NCBI RefSeq assembly: GCF_036373705.1
Contig: NC_089863.1
Coordinates: forward strand, 4,587,857 to 4,651,856
DNA: 64,000 nt
From: Amia ocellicauda
Lineage: Eukaryota; Chordata; Actinopteri; Amiiformes; Amiidae
Reading direction: 5' to 3'
The notes under the pieces were generated by a model. That model was not told where the DNA came from. It saw only the letters and a list, made by a program, of their open reading frames with translations, and ran no database searches. Positions 31,713 through 43,826 of the stretch are shown here, piece by piece (the first letter of the stretch is position 1; each line of letters begins with the position of its first letter). The position numbers and the translations under genes were made by a program.

Positions 31713-32282
31713 ACATTAAGATCTACACCTCCATAAAACAACAGGCAAAGCTCTCACCCTTGGGGAAGGTGCACGTACAGCCCAGATAGCATCAGGAATG
31801 TAAAGTTCATGTTTCGGACGGTGTTAATGAGCTCTTCTAATCTCTCATTTATATTACATTTATCATTCGCTTCTCTCTATTCAATATGGTTGTGTATTAT
31901 GGTTGGCATTATATTGCCTTTTATTTTGTGTTTTGATTTGCTTTCACCTCATTGTCTCATTTCTTATTCCCAACTGTTATTATTAAGCTTGCACGTGTGC
32001 CTTATTATCATTTGTTTTCGTTTGAGGGAATCACCGCCGCACAACACCCCTGGGTCCACCTGCACTCCATCACCAAGCGTTCCTCGGGTACTTGGGCCAT
32101 AAGTAATGAACGTCAGGTGTGCGTCTGTGTGTTTCTGCTCCCAGGTTGCGTGCGCCGCTTTTCCATCCACGACCCCAGTCTTGACCCTGCATCTACGAAA
32201 CACTGCATTAAGATCCTGTGTGGCCACATTCACAACTGTATACAGACCACTGTGTGTTTTTGGTTCATTTGGATGCCGCCTG
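31713..32282. repeat. 570-bp optional segment, copy 9
   Basis: Dimer form A. Confidence 0.9.
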
Positions 32283-32348
32283 GGAGTCTTGCTGAAACCA
32301 AGCAACGTCGTCAACCTGGTCGTTGAAGACGGGCAAAAACACGGCTAT

Positions 32349-32430
32349 TGGCAGCGGTGGGATTTGAACCCACGCCTCCGAAGAGACTGGAGCCTTAATC
32401 CAGCGCCTTAGACCGCTCGGCCACGCTACC
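32349..32430 (-). tRNA. tRNA-Leu-AAG: tRNA-Leu(AAG), copy 20
   Basis: Base 34 at 32396; 5' flank GGGCCCTG. Confidence 0.97.
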
Positions 32431-32830
32431 CGGGGAAGGGCCCTGTCTTACCGCTTTGTATGTCTGGATGTATGTAAGCATGCATGCACGCATACATGCA
32501 TGCACGCATTCATGTATGTATGAAGTTATTGTCATGATGATTTCAATGATCAAATCCTATGCATTTAATCTAGTTTCGTCAAAAGACGTCGATTAAGGTG
32601 AAGTCTTGTGTCTGCGTGCAAACAGACTACGAGTCCACTGCGCAGTATGTGCGGGTCACAATACAATCCTTTCGAGCCCGTACAGATTGGGATGTTTTCA
32701 TGCTAAATGTACTCGGTGCATCTTCAACAGCAGCAAAGGTCAACAGCGCTGTTGAAAATGTTGATACGCAGAAGCGTCCACCACGTGAGATGACTGATGC
32801 AGGTGTGACCGTAGAGATCGTGGTGGGTGT

Positions 32831-32912
32831 GGTAACGTGGCCGAGTGGTCTTAGGCGCTTCATTTAAGCTCCAGTCTCTTTGGAGGCGTGGGTTGGAATC
32901 CCACCGTTGCCA
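32831..32912 (+). pseudogene. Leu-like tRNA (UAA), copy 20
   Basis: D-arm T at 32852; dimer form B. Confidence 0.78.
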
Positions 32913-33026
32913 ACTTCCTTTAGCCATTAAAGTCATGGTGCTTGCCTAGTTGCACCTCGTCGTTCCATATCACACGTTACTTTTCTGGACATGTACTTTG
33001 CATGTCAACGGGGAGCGCTCTCGGCA

Positions 33027-33108
33027 GACGAGGTGGCCGAGTGGTTAAGGCGATGGACTGCTAATCCATTGTGCTGTGCACGCGTGGGTTCGGATACCAT
33101 ACTCTTCG
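33027..33108 (+). pseudogene. Ser-like tRNA (GCU), copy 20, class 2
   Basis: C56, G58, A66. Confidence 0.72.
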
Positions 33109-33512
33109 GATCACGGCAGCCTTTTACAGAAGAGCAATGATTGCTGCCTCAATAAAGTGTTCATCTCTTTCCATTACGTTGCAATCCTGTTCCGTCCTGT
33201 CTCAAAATGTTGTCATTACCCTCGAGTGGAATATCCGGGGTGGCGGTGTGCATGGTGGGAGATGGCCTGCGAGGGTGCAGGGCGTGTCTGCTTGCTTTGG
33301 GTCTTGGGTGGGGGCTGGTGTGGCTGAAATGCCAGCGCTGAATTTTTGGTCCTGGGGCGAGGTATATGAGAAAAGGCCCCACTATCAAGATTTCAAGTGA
33401 CCACACCACCCTCAATCAATTCCCCGCAAAGCCCAAGTTACTGGTGGGCACTTCAGCAGCCAAAGAGCCACACCTTGGAGCAAATAGAAGATGGAATGAA
33501 ACGAAAGCAATG

Positions 33513-34082
33513 ACATTAAGATCTACACCTCCATAAAACAAGAGGCAAAGCTCTCACCCTTGGGGAAGGTGCACGTACAGCCCAGATAGCATCAGGAATG
33601 TAAAGTTCATGTTTCGGACGGTGTTAATGAGCTCTTCTAATCTCTCATTTATATTACATTTATCATTCGCTTCTCTCTATTCAATATGGTTGTGTATTAT
33701 GGTTGGCATTATATTGCCTTTTATTTTGTGTTTTGATTTGCTTTCACCTCATTGTCTCATTTCTTATTCCCAACTGTTATTATTAAGCTTGCACGTGTGC
33801 CTTATTATCATTTGTTTTCGTTTGAGGGAATCAGCGCCGCACAACACCCCTGGGTCCACCTGCACTCCATCACCAAGCGTTCCTCGGGTACTTGGGCCAT
33901 AAGTAATGAACGTCAGGTGTGCGTCTGTGTGTTTCTGCTCCCAGGTTGCGTGCGCCGCTTTTCCATCCACGACCCCAGTCTTGACCCTGCATCTACGAAA
34001 CACTGCATTAAGATCCTGTGTGGCCACATTCACAACTGTATACAGACCACTGTGTGTTTTTGGTTCATTTGGATGCCGCCTG
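33513..34082. repeat. 570-bp optional segment, copy 10
   Basis: Dimer form B; preceded by CAAATAGAAG as at 29881. Confidence 0.9.
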
Positions 34083-34148
34083 GGAGTCTTGCTGAAACCA
34101 AGCAACGTCGTCAACCTGGTCGTTGAAGACGGGCAAAAACACGGCTAT

Positions 34149-34230
34149 TGGCAGCGGTGGGATTTGAACCCACGCCTCCGAAGAGACTGGAGCCTTAATC
34201 CAGCGCCTTAGACCGCTCGGCCACGCTACC
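34149..34230 (-). tRNA. tRNA-Leu-AAG: tRNA-Leu(AAG), copy 21
   Basis: Base 34 at 34196. Confidence 0.97.
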
Positions 34231-34630
34231 CGGGGAAGGACCTTGTCTTACCGCTTTGTATGTCTGGATGTATGTAAGCATGCATGCACGCATACATGCA
34301 TGCACGCATGCATGTATGTATGAAGTTATTGTCATGATGATTTCAATGATCAAATCCTATGCATTTAGTCTAGTTTCGTCAAAAGACGTCGATTAAGGTG
34401 AAGTCTTGTGTCTGCGTGCAAACAGACTACGAGTCCACTGCGCAGTATGTGCGGGTCACAATACAATCCTTTCGAGCCCGTACAGATTGGGATGTTTTCA
34501 TGCTAAATGTACTCGGTGCATCTTCAACAGCAGCAAAGGTCAACAGCGCTGTTGAAAATGTTGATACGCAGAAGCGTCCACCACGTGAGATGACTGATGC
34601 AGGTGTGACCGTAGAGATCGTGGTGGGTGT

Positions 34631-34712
34631 GGTAACGTGGCCGAGTGGTCTAAGGCGCTTCATTTAAGCTCCAGTCTCTTTGGAGGCGTGGGTTGGAATC
34701 CCACCGTTGCCA
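34631..34712 (+). pseudogene. Leu-like tRNA (UAA), copy 21
   Basis: Anticodon at 34665-34667; dimer form A. Confidence 0.78.
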
Positions 34713-34826
34713 ACTTCCTTTAGCCATTAAAGTCATGGTGCTTGCCTAGTTGCACCTCGTCGTTCCATATCACACGTTACTTTTCTGGACATGTACTTTG
34801 CATGTCAACGGGGAGCGCTCTCGGCA

Positions 34827-34908
34827 GACGAGGTGGCCGAGTGGTTAAGGCGATGGACTGCTAATCCATTGTGCTGTGCACGCGTGGGTTCGGATACCAT
34901 ACTCTTCG
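34827..34908 (+). pseudogene. Ser-like tRNA (GCU), copy 21, class 2
   Basis: C56, G58, A66. Confidence 0.72.
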
Positions 34909-35312
34909 GATCACGGCAGCCTTTTACAGAAGAGCAATGATTGCTGCCTCAATAAAGTGTTCATCTCTTTCCATTACGTTGCAATCCTGTTCCGTCCTGT
35001 CTCAAAATGTTGTCATTACCCTCGAGTGGAATATCCGGGGTGGCGGTGTGCATGGTGGGAGATGGCCTGCGAGGGTGCAGGGCGTGTCTGCTTGCTTTGG
35101 GTCTTGGGTGGGGGCTGGTGTGGCTGAAATGCCAGCGCTGAATTTTTGGTCCTGGGGCGAGGTATATGAGAAAAGGCCCCACTATCAAGATTTCAAGTGA
35201 CCACACCACCCTCAATCAATTCCCCGCAAAGCCCAAGTTACTGGTGGGCACTTCAGCAGCCAAAGAGCCACACCTTGGAGCAATTAGAAGATGGAATGAA
35301 ACGAAAGCAATG

Positions 35313-35882
35313 ACATTAAGATCTACACCTCCATAAAACAACAGGCAAAGCTCTCACCCTTGGGGAAGGTGCACGTACAGCCCAGATAGCATCAGGAATG
35401 TAAAGTTCATGTTTCGGACGGTGTTAATGAGCTCTTCTAATCTCTCATTTATATTACATTTATCATTCGCTTCTCTCTATTCAATATGGTTGTGTATTAT
35501 GGTTGGCATTATATTGCCTTTTATTTTGTGTTTTGATTTGCTTTCACCTCATTGTCTCATTTCTTATTCCCAACTGTTATTATTAAGCTTGCACGTGTGC
35601 CTTATTATCATTTGTTTTCGTTTGAGGGAATCACCGCCGCACAACACCCCTGGGTCCACCTGCACTCCATCACCAAGCGTTCCTCGGGTACTTGGGCCAT
35701 AAGTAATGAACGTCAGGTGTGCGTCTGTGTGTTTCTGCTCCCAGGTTGCGTGCGCCGCTTTTCCATCCACGACCCCAGTCTTGACCCTGCATCTACGAAA
35801 CACTGCATTAAGATCCTGTGTGGCCACATTCACAACTGTATACAGACCACTGTGTGTTTTTGGTTCATTTGGATGCCGCCTG
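35313..35882. repeat. 570-bp optional segment, copy 11
   Basis: Dimer form A. Confidence 0.9.
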
Positions 35883-35948
35883 GGAGTCTTGCTGAAACCA
35901 AGCAACGTCGTCAACCTGGTCGTTGAAGACGGGCAAAAACACGGCTAT

Positions 35949-36030
35949 TGGCAGCGGTGGGATTTGAACCCACGCCTCCGAAGAGACTGGAGCCTTAATC
36001 CAGCGCCTTAGACCGCTCGGCCACGCTACC
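35949..36030 (-). tRNA. tRNA-Leu-AAG: tRNA-Leu(AAG), copy 22
   Basis: Base 34 at 35996; 5' flank GGGCCCTG. Confidence 0.97.
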
Positions 36031-36430
36031 CGGGGAAGGGCCCTGTCTTACCGCTTTGTATGTCTGGATGTATGTAAGCATGCATGCACGCATACATGCA
36101 TGCACGCATTCATGTATGTATGAAGTTATTGTCATGATGATTTCAATGATCAAATCCTATGCATTTAATCTAGTTTCGTCAAAAGACGTCGATTAAGGTG
36201 AAGTCTTGTGTCTGCGTGCAAACAGACTACGAGTCCACTGCGCAGTATGTGCGGGTCACAATACAATCCTTTCGAGCCCGTACAGATTGGGATGTTTTCA
36301 TGCTAAATGTACTCGGTGCATCTTCAACAGCAGCAAAGGTCAACAGCGCTGTTGAAAATGTTGATACGCAGAAGCGTCCACCACGTGAGATGACTGATGC
36401 AGGTGTGACCGTAGAGATCGTGGTGGGTGT

Positions 36431-36512
36431 GGTAACGTGGCCGAGTGGTCTTAGGCGCTTCATTTAAGCTCCAGTCTCTTTGGAGGCGTGGGTTGGAATC
36501 CCACCGTTGCCA
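36431..36512 (+). pseudogene. Leu-like tRNA (UAA), copy 22
   Basis: D-arm T at 36452; dimer form B. Confidence 0.78.
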
Positions 36513-36626
36513 ACTTCCTTTAGCCATTAAAGTCATGGTGCTTGCCTAGTTGCACCTCGTCGTTCCATATCACACGTTACTTTTCTGGACATGTACTTTG
36601 CATGTCAACGGGGAGCGCTCTCGGCA

Positions 36627-36708
36627 GACGAGGTGGCCGAGTGGTTAAGGCGATGGACTGCTAATCCATTGTGCTGTGCACGCGTGGGTTCGGATACCAT
36701 ACTCTTCG
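36627..36708 (+). pseudogene. Ser-like tRNA (GCU), copy 22, class 2
   Basis: C56, G58, A66. Confidence 0.72.
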
Positions 36709-37112
36709 GATCACGGCAGCCTTTTACAGAAGAGCAATGATTGCTGCCTCAATAAAGTGTTCATCTCTTTCCATTACGTTGCAATCCTGTTCCGTCCTGT
36801 CTCAAAATGTTGTCATTACCCTCGAGTGGAATATCCGGGGTGGCGGTGTGCATGGTGGGAGATGGCCTGCGAGGGTGCAGGGCGTGTCTGCTTGCTTTGG
36901 GTCTTGGGTGGGGGCTGGTGTGGCTGAAATGCCAGCGCTGAATTTTTGGTCCTGGGGCGAGGTATATGAGAAAAGGCCCCACTATCAAGATTTCAAGTGA
37001 CCACACCACCCTCAATCAATTCCCCGCAAAGCCCAAGTTACTGGTGGGCACTTCAGCAGCCAAAGAGCCACACCTTGGAGCAATTAGAAGATGGAATGAA
37101 ACGAAAGCAATG

Positions 37113-37682
37113 ACATTAAGATCTACACCTCCATAAAACAAGAGGCAAAGCTCTCACCCTTGGGGAAGGTGCACGTACAGCCCAGATAGCATCAGGAATG
37201 TAAAGTTCATGTTTCGGACGGTGTTAATGAGCTCTTCTAATCTCTCATTTATATTACATTTATCATTCGCTTCTCTCTATTCAATATGGTTGTGTATTAT
37301 GGTTGGCATTATATTGCCTTTTATTTTGTGTTTTGATTTGCTTTCACCTCATTGTCTCATTTCTTATTCCCAACTGTTATTATTAAGCTTGCACGTGTGC
37401 CTTATTATCATTTGTTTTCGTTTGAGGGAATCAGCGCCGCACAACACCCCTGGGTCCACCTGCACTCCATCACCAAGCGTTCCTCGGGTACTTGGGCCAT
37501 AAGTAATGAACATCAGGTGTGCGTCTGTGTGTTTCTGCTCCCAGGTTGCGTGCGCCGCTTTTCCATCCACGACCCCAGTCTTGACCCTGCATCTACGAAA
37601 CACTGCATTAAGATCCTGTGTGGCCACATTCACAACTGTATACAGACCACTGTGTGTTTTTGGTTCATTTGGATGCCGCCTG
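37113..37682. repeat. 570-bp optional segment, copy 12
   Basis: Carries AACATCAGG, unlike the two preceding form B copies; last copy of block IV. Confidence 0.9.
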
Positions 37683-37748
37683 GGAGTCTTGCTGAAACCA
37701 AGCAACGTCGTCAACCTGGTCGTTGAAGACGGGCAAAAACACGGCTAT

Positions 37749-37830
37749 TGGCAGCGGTGGGATTTGAACCCACGCCTCCGAAGAGACTGGAGCCTTAATC
37801 CAGCGCCTTAGACCGCTCGGCCACGCTACC
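37749..37830 (-). tRNA. tRNA-Leu-AAG: tRNA-Leu(AAG), copy 23
   Basis: Base 34 at 37796. The rest of this unit to the right is 1229-type. Confidence 0.97.
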
Positions 37831-38230
37831 CGGGGAAGGGCCCTGTCTTACCGCTTTGTATGTCTGGATGTATGTAAGCATGCATGCACGCATACATGCA
37901 TGCACGCATGCATGTATGTATGAAGTTATTGTCATGATGATTTCAATGATCAAATCCTATGCATTTAATCTAGTTTCGTCAAAAGACGTCGATTAAGGTG
38001 AAGTCTTGTGTCTGCGTGCAAACAGAATACAAGTCCACTGCGCAGTATGTGCGGGTCACAATACAATCCTTTCGAGCCCGTACAGATTGGGATGTTTTCA
38101 TGCTAAATGTACTCGGTGCATCTTCAACAGCAGCAAAGGTCAACAGCGCTGTTGAAAATGTTGATACGCAGAAGCGTCCACCACGTGAGATGACTGATGC
38201 AGGTGTGACCGTAGCCGTCGTGGCGGGTGT

Positions 38231-38312
38231 GGTAACGTGGCCGAGTGGTCTAAGGCGCTTCATTTAAGCTCCAGTCTCTTTGGAGGCGTGGGTTGGAATC
38301 CCACCGTTGCCA
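38231..38312 (+). pseudogene. Leu-like tRNA (UAA), copy 23
   Basis: Anticodon at 38265-38267; TACAAGTCC marker upstream. Confidence 0.78.
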
Positions 38313-38426
38313 ACTTCCTTTAGCCATTAAAGTCATGGTGCTTTCCTAGTTGCACCTCGTCGTTCCATTTCACACGTTACTTTTCTGGACATGTACTTTG
38401 CATGTCAACGGGGATTGCTCTCGGCA

Positions 38427-38508
38427 GACGAGGTGGCCGAGTGGTTAAGGCGATGGACTGCTAATCCATTGTGCTGTGCACGCGTGGGTTTGGATACCAT
38501 ACTCTTCG
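38427..38508 (+). pseudogene. Ser-like tRNA (GCU), copy 23, class 1
   Basis: Preceded by GGGGATTGCTC, shared only with the copy at 40884. Confidence 0.75.
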
Positions 38509-38977
38509 GATCACGGCAGCCTTTTACAGAAGAGCAATGATTGCTGCCTCAATAAAGTGTTCATCTCTTTCCATTACGTTGCAATCCTGTTCCGTCCTGT
38601 CTCAAAATGTTGTCATTACCCTAGAGTGGAATATCCGGGGTGGCGGTGTGCATGGTGGGAGATGGCCTGCGAGGGTGCAGGGCGTGTCTGCTTGCTTTGG
38701 GTCTTGGGTGGGGGCTGGTGTGGCTGAAATGCCAGCGCTGAATTTTTGGTCCTGGGGCGAGGTATATGAGAAAAGGCCCCACTATCAAGATTTCAAGTAA
38801 CCACACCACCCTCAATCAATTCCCCGCAAAGCCCAAGTTACTGGTGGGCACTTCAGCAGCCAAAGAACACACCTTGGAGCAATTAGAAGATGGAATGAAA
38901 CGAAAGCAATGGGAGTCTTGCTGAAACCAAGCAACGTCGTCAACCTGGTCGTTGAAGACGGGCAAAAACATGGCTAT

Positions 38978-39059
38978 TGGCAGCGGTGGGATTTGAACCC
39001 ACGCCTCCGAAGAGACTGGAGCCTAAATCCAGCGCCTTAGACCGCTCGGCCACGCTACC
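38978..39059 (-). tRNA. tRNA-Leu-TAG: tRNA-Leu(UAG), copy 24
   Basis: Base 34 is plus-strand A at 39025. Confidence 0.97.
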
Positions 39060-39458
39060 CGGGGAAGGACCTTGTCTTACCGCTTTGTATGTCTGGATGT
39101 ATGTAAGCATGCATGCACGCATACATGCATGCACGCATGCATGTATGTATGAAGTTATTGTCATGATGATTTCAATGATCAAATCCTATGCATTTAATCT
39201 AGTTTCGTCAAAAGACGTCGATTAAGGTGAAGTCTTGTGTCTGCGTGCAAACAGAATACGAGTCCACTGCGCAGTATGTGCGGGTCACAATACAATCCTT
39301 TCGAGCCCGTACAGATTGGGATGTTTCATGCTAAATGTACTCGGTGCATCTTCAACAGCAGCAAAGGTCAACAGCGCTGTTGAAAATGTTGATACGCAGA
39401 AGCGTCCACCACGTGAGATGACTGATGCAGGTGTGACCGTAGCCGTCGTGGCGGGTGT

Positions 39459-39540
39459 GGTAACGTGGCCGAGTGGTCTAAGGCGCTTCATTTAAGCTCC
39501 AGTCTCTTTGGAGGCGTGGGTTGGAATCCCACCGTTGCCA
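39459..39540 (+). pseudogene. Leu-like tRNA (UAA), copy 24
   Basis: Gene unchanged; a one-T deletion lies upstream at about 39325. Confidence 0.78.
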
Positions 39541-39654
39541 ACTTCCTTTAGCCATTAAAGTCATGGTGCTTTCCTAGTTGCACCTCGTCGTTCCATTTCA
39601 CACGTTACTTTTCTGGACATGTACTTTGCATGTCAACGGGGAGCGCTCTCGGCA

Positions 39655-39736
39655 GACGAGGTGGCCGAGTGGTTAAGGCGATGGACTGCTAATCCATTGT
39701 GCTGTGCACGCGTGGGTTTGGATACCATACTCTTCG
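39655..39736 (+). pseudogene. Ser-like tRNA (GCU), copy 24, class 1
   Basis: Matches copy 1. Confidence 0.75.
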
Positions 39737-40205
39737 GATCACGGCAGCCTTTTACAGAAGAGCAATGATTGCTGCCTCAATAAAGTGTTCATCTCTTTCC
39801 ATTACGTTGCAATCCTGTTCCGTCCTGTCTCAAAATGTTGTCATTACCCTAGAGTGGAATATCCGGGGTGGCGGTGTGCATGGTGGGAGATGGCCTGCGA
39901 GGGTGCAGGGCGTGTCTGCTTGCTTTGGGTCTTGGGTGGGGGCTGGTGTGGCTGAAATGCCAGCGCTGAATTTTTGGTCCTGGGGCGAGGTATATGAGAA
40001 AAGGCCCCACTATCAAGATTTCAAGTAACCACACCACCCTCAATCAATTCCCCGCAAAGCCCAAGTTACTGGTGGGCACTTCAGCAGCCAAAGAACACAC
40101 CTTGGAGCAATTAGAAGATGGAATGAAACGAAAGCAATGGGAGTCTTGCTGAAACCAAGCAACGTCGTCAACCTGGTCGTTGAAGACGGGCAAAAACATG
40201 GCTAT

Positions 40206-40287
40206 TGGCAGCGGTGGGATTTGAACCCACGCCTCCGAAGAGACTGGAGCCTAAATCCAGCGCCTTAGACCGCTCGGCCACGCTACC
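40206..40287 (-). tRNA. tRNA-Leu-TAG: tRNA-Leu(UAG), copy 25
   Basis: Base 34 at 40253. Confidence 0.97.
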
Positions 40288-40687
40288 CGGGGAAGGACCT
40301 TGTCTTACCGCTTTGTATGTCTGGATGTATGTAAGCATGCATGCACGCATACATGCATGCACGCATGCATGTATGTATGAAGTTATTGTCATGATGATTT
40401 CAATGATCAAATCCTATGCATTTAATCTAGTTTCGTCAAAAGACGTCGATTAAGGTGAAGTCTTGTGTCTGCGTGCAAACAGAATACAAGTCCACTGCGC
40501 AGTATGTGCGGGTCACAATACAATCCTTTCGAGCCCGTACAGATTGGGATGTTTTCATGCTAAATGTACTCGGTGCATCTTCAACAGCAGCAAAGGTCAA
40601 CAGCGCTGTTGAAAATGTTGATACGCAGAAGCGTCCACCACGTGAGATGACTGATGCAGGTGTGACCGTAGCCGTCGTGGCGGGTGT

Positions 40688-40769
40688 GGTAACGTGGCCG
40701 AGTGGTCTAAGGCGCTTCATTTAAGCTCCAGTCTCTTTGGAGGCGTGGGTTGGAATCCCACCGTTGCCA
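40688..40769 (+). pseudogene. Leu-like tRNA (UAA), copy 25
   Basis: Anticodon at 40722-40724; 2457 bp from copy 23. Confidence 0.78.
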
Positions 40770-40883
40770 ACTTCCTTTAGCCATTAAAGTCATGGTGCTT
40801 TCCTAGTTGCACCTCGTCGTTCCATTTCACACGTTACTTTTCTGGACATGTACTTTGCATGTCAACGGGGATTGCTCTCGGCA

Positions 40884-40965
40884 GACGAGGTGGCCGAGTG
40901 GTTAAGGCGATGGACTGCTAATCCATTGTGCTGTGCACGCGTGGGTTTGGATACCATACTCTTCG
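40884..40965 (+). pseudogene. Ser-like tRNA (GCU), copy 25, class 1
   Basis: Preceded by GGGGATTGCTC. Confidence 0.75.
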
Positions 40966-41434
40966 GATCACGGCAGCCTTTTACAGAAGAGCAATGATTG
41001 CTGCCTCAATAAAGTGTTCATCTCTTTCCATTACGTTGCAATCCTGTTCCGTCCTGTCTCAAAATGTTGTCATTACCCTAGAGTGGAATATCCGGGGTGG
41101 CGGTGTGCATGGTGGGAGATGGCCTGCGAGGGTGCAGGGCGTGTCTGCTTGCTTTGGGTCTTGGGTGGGGGCTGGTGTGGCTGAAATGCCAGCGCTGAAT
41201 TTTTGGTCCTGGGGCGAGGTATATGAGAAAAGGCCCCACTATCAAGATTTCAAGTAACCACACCACCCTCAATCAATTCCCCGCAAAGCCCAAGTTACTG
41301 GTGGGCACTTCAGCAGCCAAAGAACACACCTTGGAGCAATTAGAAGATGGAATGAAACGAAAGCAATGGGAGTCTTGCTGAAACCAAGCAACGTCGTCAA
41401 CCTGGTCGTTGAAGACGGGCAAAAACATGGCTAT

Positions 41435-41516
41435 TGGCAGCGGTGGGATTTGAACCCACGCCTCCGAAGAGACTGGAGCCTAAATCCAGCGCCTTAGACC
41501 GCTCGGCCACGCTACC
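41435..41516 (-). tRNA. tRNA-Leu-TAG: tRNA-Leu(UAG), copy 26
   Basis: Base 34 at 41482. Confidence 0.97.
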
Positions 41517-41915
41517 CGGGGAAGGACCTTGTCTTACCGCTTTGTATGTCTGGATGTATGTAAGCATGCATGCACGCATACATGCATGCACGCATGCATG
41601 TATGTATGAAGTTATTGTCATGATGATTTCAATGATCAAATCCTATGCATTTAATCTAGTTTCGTCAAAAGACGTCGATTAAGGTGAAGTCTTGTGTCTG
41701 CGTGCAAACAGAATACGAGTCCACTGCGCAGTATGTGCGGGTCACAATACAATCCTTTCGAGCCCGTACAGATTGGGATGTTTCATGCTAAATGTACTCG
41801 GTGCATCTTCAACAGCAGCAAAGGTCAACAGCGCTGTTGAAAATGTTGATACGCAGAAGCGTCCACCACGTGAGATGACTGATGCAGGTGTGACCGTAGC
41901 CGTCGTGGCGGGTGT

Positions 41916-41997
41916 GGTAACGTGGCCGAGTGGTCTAAGGCGCTTCATTTAAGCTCCAGTCTCTTTGGAGGCGTGGGTTGGAATCCCACCGTTGCCA
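41916..41997 (+). pseudogene. Leu-like tRNA (UAA), copy 26
   Basis: Anticodon at 41950-41952; one-T deletion upstream at about 41782. Confidence 0.78.
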
Positions 41998-42111
41998 ACT
42001 TCCTTTAGCCATTAAAGTCATGGTGCTTTCCTAGTTGCACCTCGTCGTTCCATTTCACACGTTACTTTTCTGGACATGTACTTTGCATGTCAACGGGGAG
42101 CGCTCTCGGCA

Positions 42112-42193
42112 GACGAGGTGGCCGAGTGGTTAAGGCGATGGACTGCTAATCCATTGTGCTGTGCACGCGTGGGTTTGGATACCATACTCTTCG
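42112..42193 (+). pseudogene. Ser-like tRNA (GCU), copy 26, class 1
   Basis: Matches copy 1. Confidence 0.75.
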
Positions 42194-42662
42194 GATCACG
42201 GCAGCCTTTTACAGAAGAGCAATGATTGCTGCCTCAATAAAGTGTTCATCTCTTTCCATTACGTTGCAATCCTGTTCCGTCCTGTCTCAAAATGTTGTCA
42301 TTACCCTAGAGTGGAATATCCGGGGTGGCGGTGTGCATGGTGGGAGATGGCCTGCGAGGGTGCAGGGCGTGTCTGCTTGCTTTGGGTCTTGGGTGGGGGC
42401 TGGTGTGGCTGAAATGCCAGCGCTGAATTTTTGGTCCTGGGGCGAGGTATATGAGAAAAGGCCCCACTATCAAGATTTCAAGTAACCACACCACCCTCAA
42501 TCAATTCCCCGCAAAGCCCAAGTTACTGGTGGGCACTTCAGCAGCCAAAGAACACACCTTGGAGCAATTAGAAGATGGAATGAAACGAAAGCAATGGGAG
42601 TCTTGCTGAAACCAAGCAACGTCGTCAACCTGGTCGTTGAAGACGGGCAAAAACATGGCTAT

Positions 42663-42744
42663 TGGCAGCGGTGGGATTTGAACCCACGCCTCCGAAGAGA
42701 CTGGAGCCTAAATCCAGCGCCTTAGACCGCTCGGCCACGCTACC
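42663..42744 (-). tRNA. tRNA-Leu-TAG: tRNA-Leu(UAG), copy 27
   Basis: Base 34 at 42710; last UAG gene in the window. Confidence 0.97.
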
Positions 42745-43144
42745 CGGGGAAGGACCTTGTCTTACCGCTTTGTATGTCTGGATGTATGTAAGCATGCATG
42801 CACGCATACATGCATGCACGCATGCATGTATGTATGAAGTTATTGTCATGATGATTTCAATGATCAAATCCTATGCATTTAATCTAGTTTCGTCAAAAGA
42901 CGTCGATTAAGGTGAAGTCTTGTGTCTGCGTGCAAACAGAATACGAGTCCACTGCGCAGTATGTGCGGGTCACAATACAATCCTTTCGAGCCCGTACAGA
43001 TTGGGATGTTTTCATGCTAAATGTACTCGGTGCATCTTCAACAGCAGCAAAGGTCAACAGCGCTGTTGAAAATGTTGATACGCAGAAGCGTCCACCACGT
43101 GAGATGACTGATGCAGGTGTGACCGTAGCCGTCGTGGCGGGTGT

Positions 43145-43226
43145 GGTAACGTGGCCGAGTGGTCTAAGGCGCTTCATTTAAGCTCCAGTCTCTTTGGAGG
43201 CGTGGGTTGGAATCCCACCGTTGCCA
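43145..43226 (+). pseudogene. Leu-like tRNA (UAA), copy 27
   Basis: Anticodon at 43179-43181. Confidence 0.78.
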
Positions 43227-43340
43227 ACTTCCTTTAGCCATTAAAGTCATGGTGCTTTCCTAGTTGCACCTCGTCGTTCCATTTCACACGTTACTTTTCT
43301 GGACATGTACTTTGCATGTCAACGGGGAGCGCTCTCGGCA

Positions 43341-43422
43341 GACGAGGTGGCCGAGTGGTTAAGGCGATGGACTGCTAATCCATTGTGCTGTGCACGCGTG
43401 GGTTTGGATACCATACTCTTCG
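43341..43422 (+). pseudogene. Ser-like tRNA (GCU), copy 27, class 1
   Basis: Last class 1 copy; the unit switches to 1800-type markers between about 43713 and 43778. Confidence 0.75.
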
Positions 43423-43826
43423 GATCACGGCAGCCTTTTACAGAAGAGCAATGATTGCTGCCTCAATAAAGTGTTCATCTCTTTCCATTACGTTGCAATC
43501 CTGTTCCGTCCTGTCTCAAAATGTTGTCATTACCCTAGAGTGGAATATCCGGGGTGGCGGTGTGCATGGTGGGAGATGGCCTGCGAGGGTGCAGGGCGTG
43601 TCTGCTTGCTTTGGGTCTTGGGTGGGGGCTGGTGTGGCTGAAATGCCAGCGCTGAATTTTTGGTCCTGGGGCGAGGTATATGAGAAAAGGCCCCACTATC
43701 AAGATTTCAAGTAACCACACCACCCTCAATCAATTCCCCGCAAAGCCCAAGTTACTGGTGGGCACTTCAGCAGCCAAAGAGCCACACCTTGGAGCAATTA
43801 GAAGATGGAATGAAACGAAAGCAATG

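Larger units (their letters stand above)
24513..37850. repeat. Block IV: 1800-bp units, Leu-AAG, 3600-bp dimers
   Basis: Eight Leu-AAG genes and eight 570-bp segments. From about 27000 the units alternate in two variants, giving a 3600-bp higher-order period. Confidence 0.85.
37851..43777. repeat. Block V: 1229-bp units, Leu-UAG, 2457-bp dimers
   Basis: Four Leu-UAG genes. The markers GGGGATTGCTC (about 38411 and 40868) and a one-T deletion (about 39325 and 41782) alternate with period 2457 bp. Confidence 0.85.
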
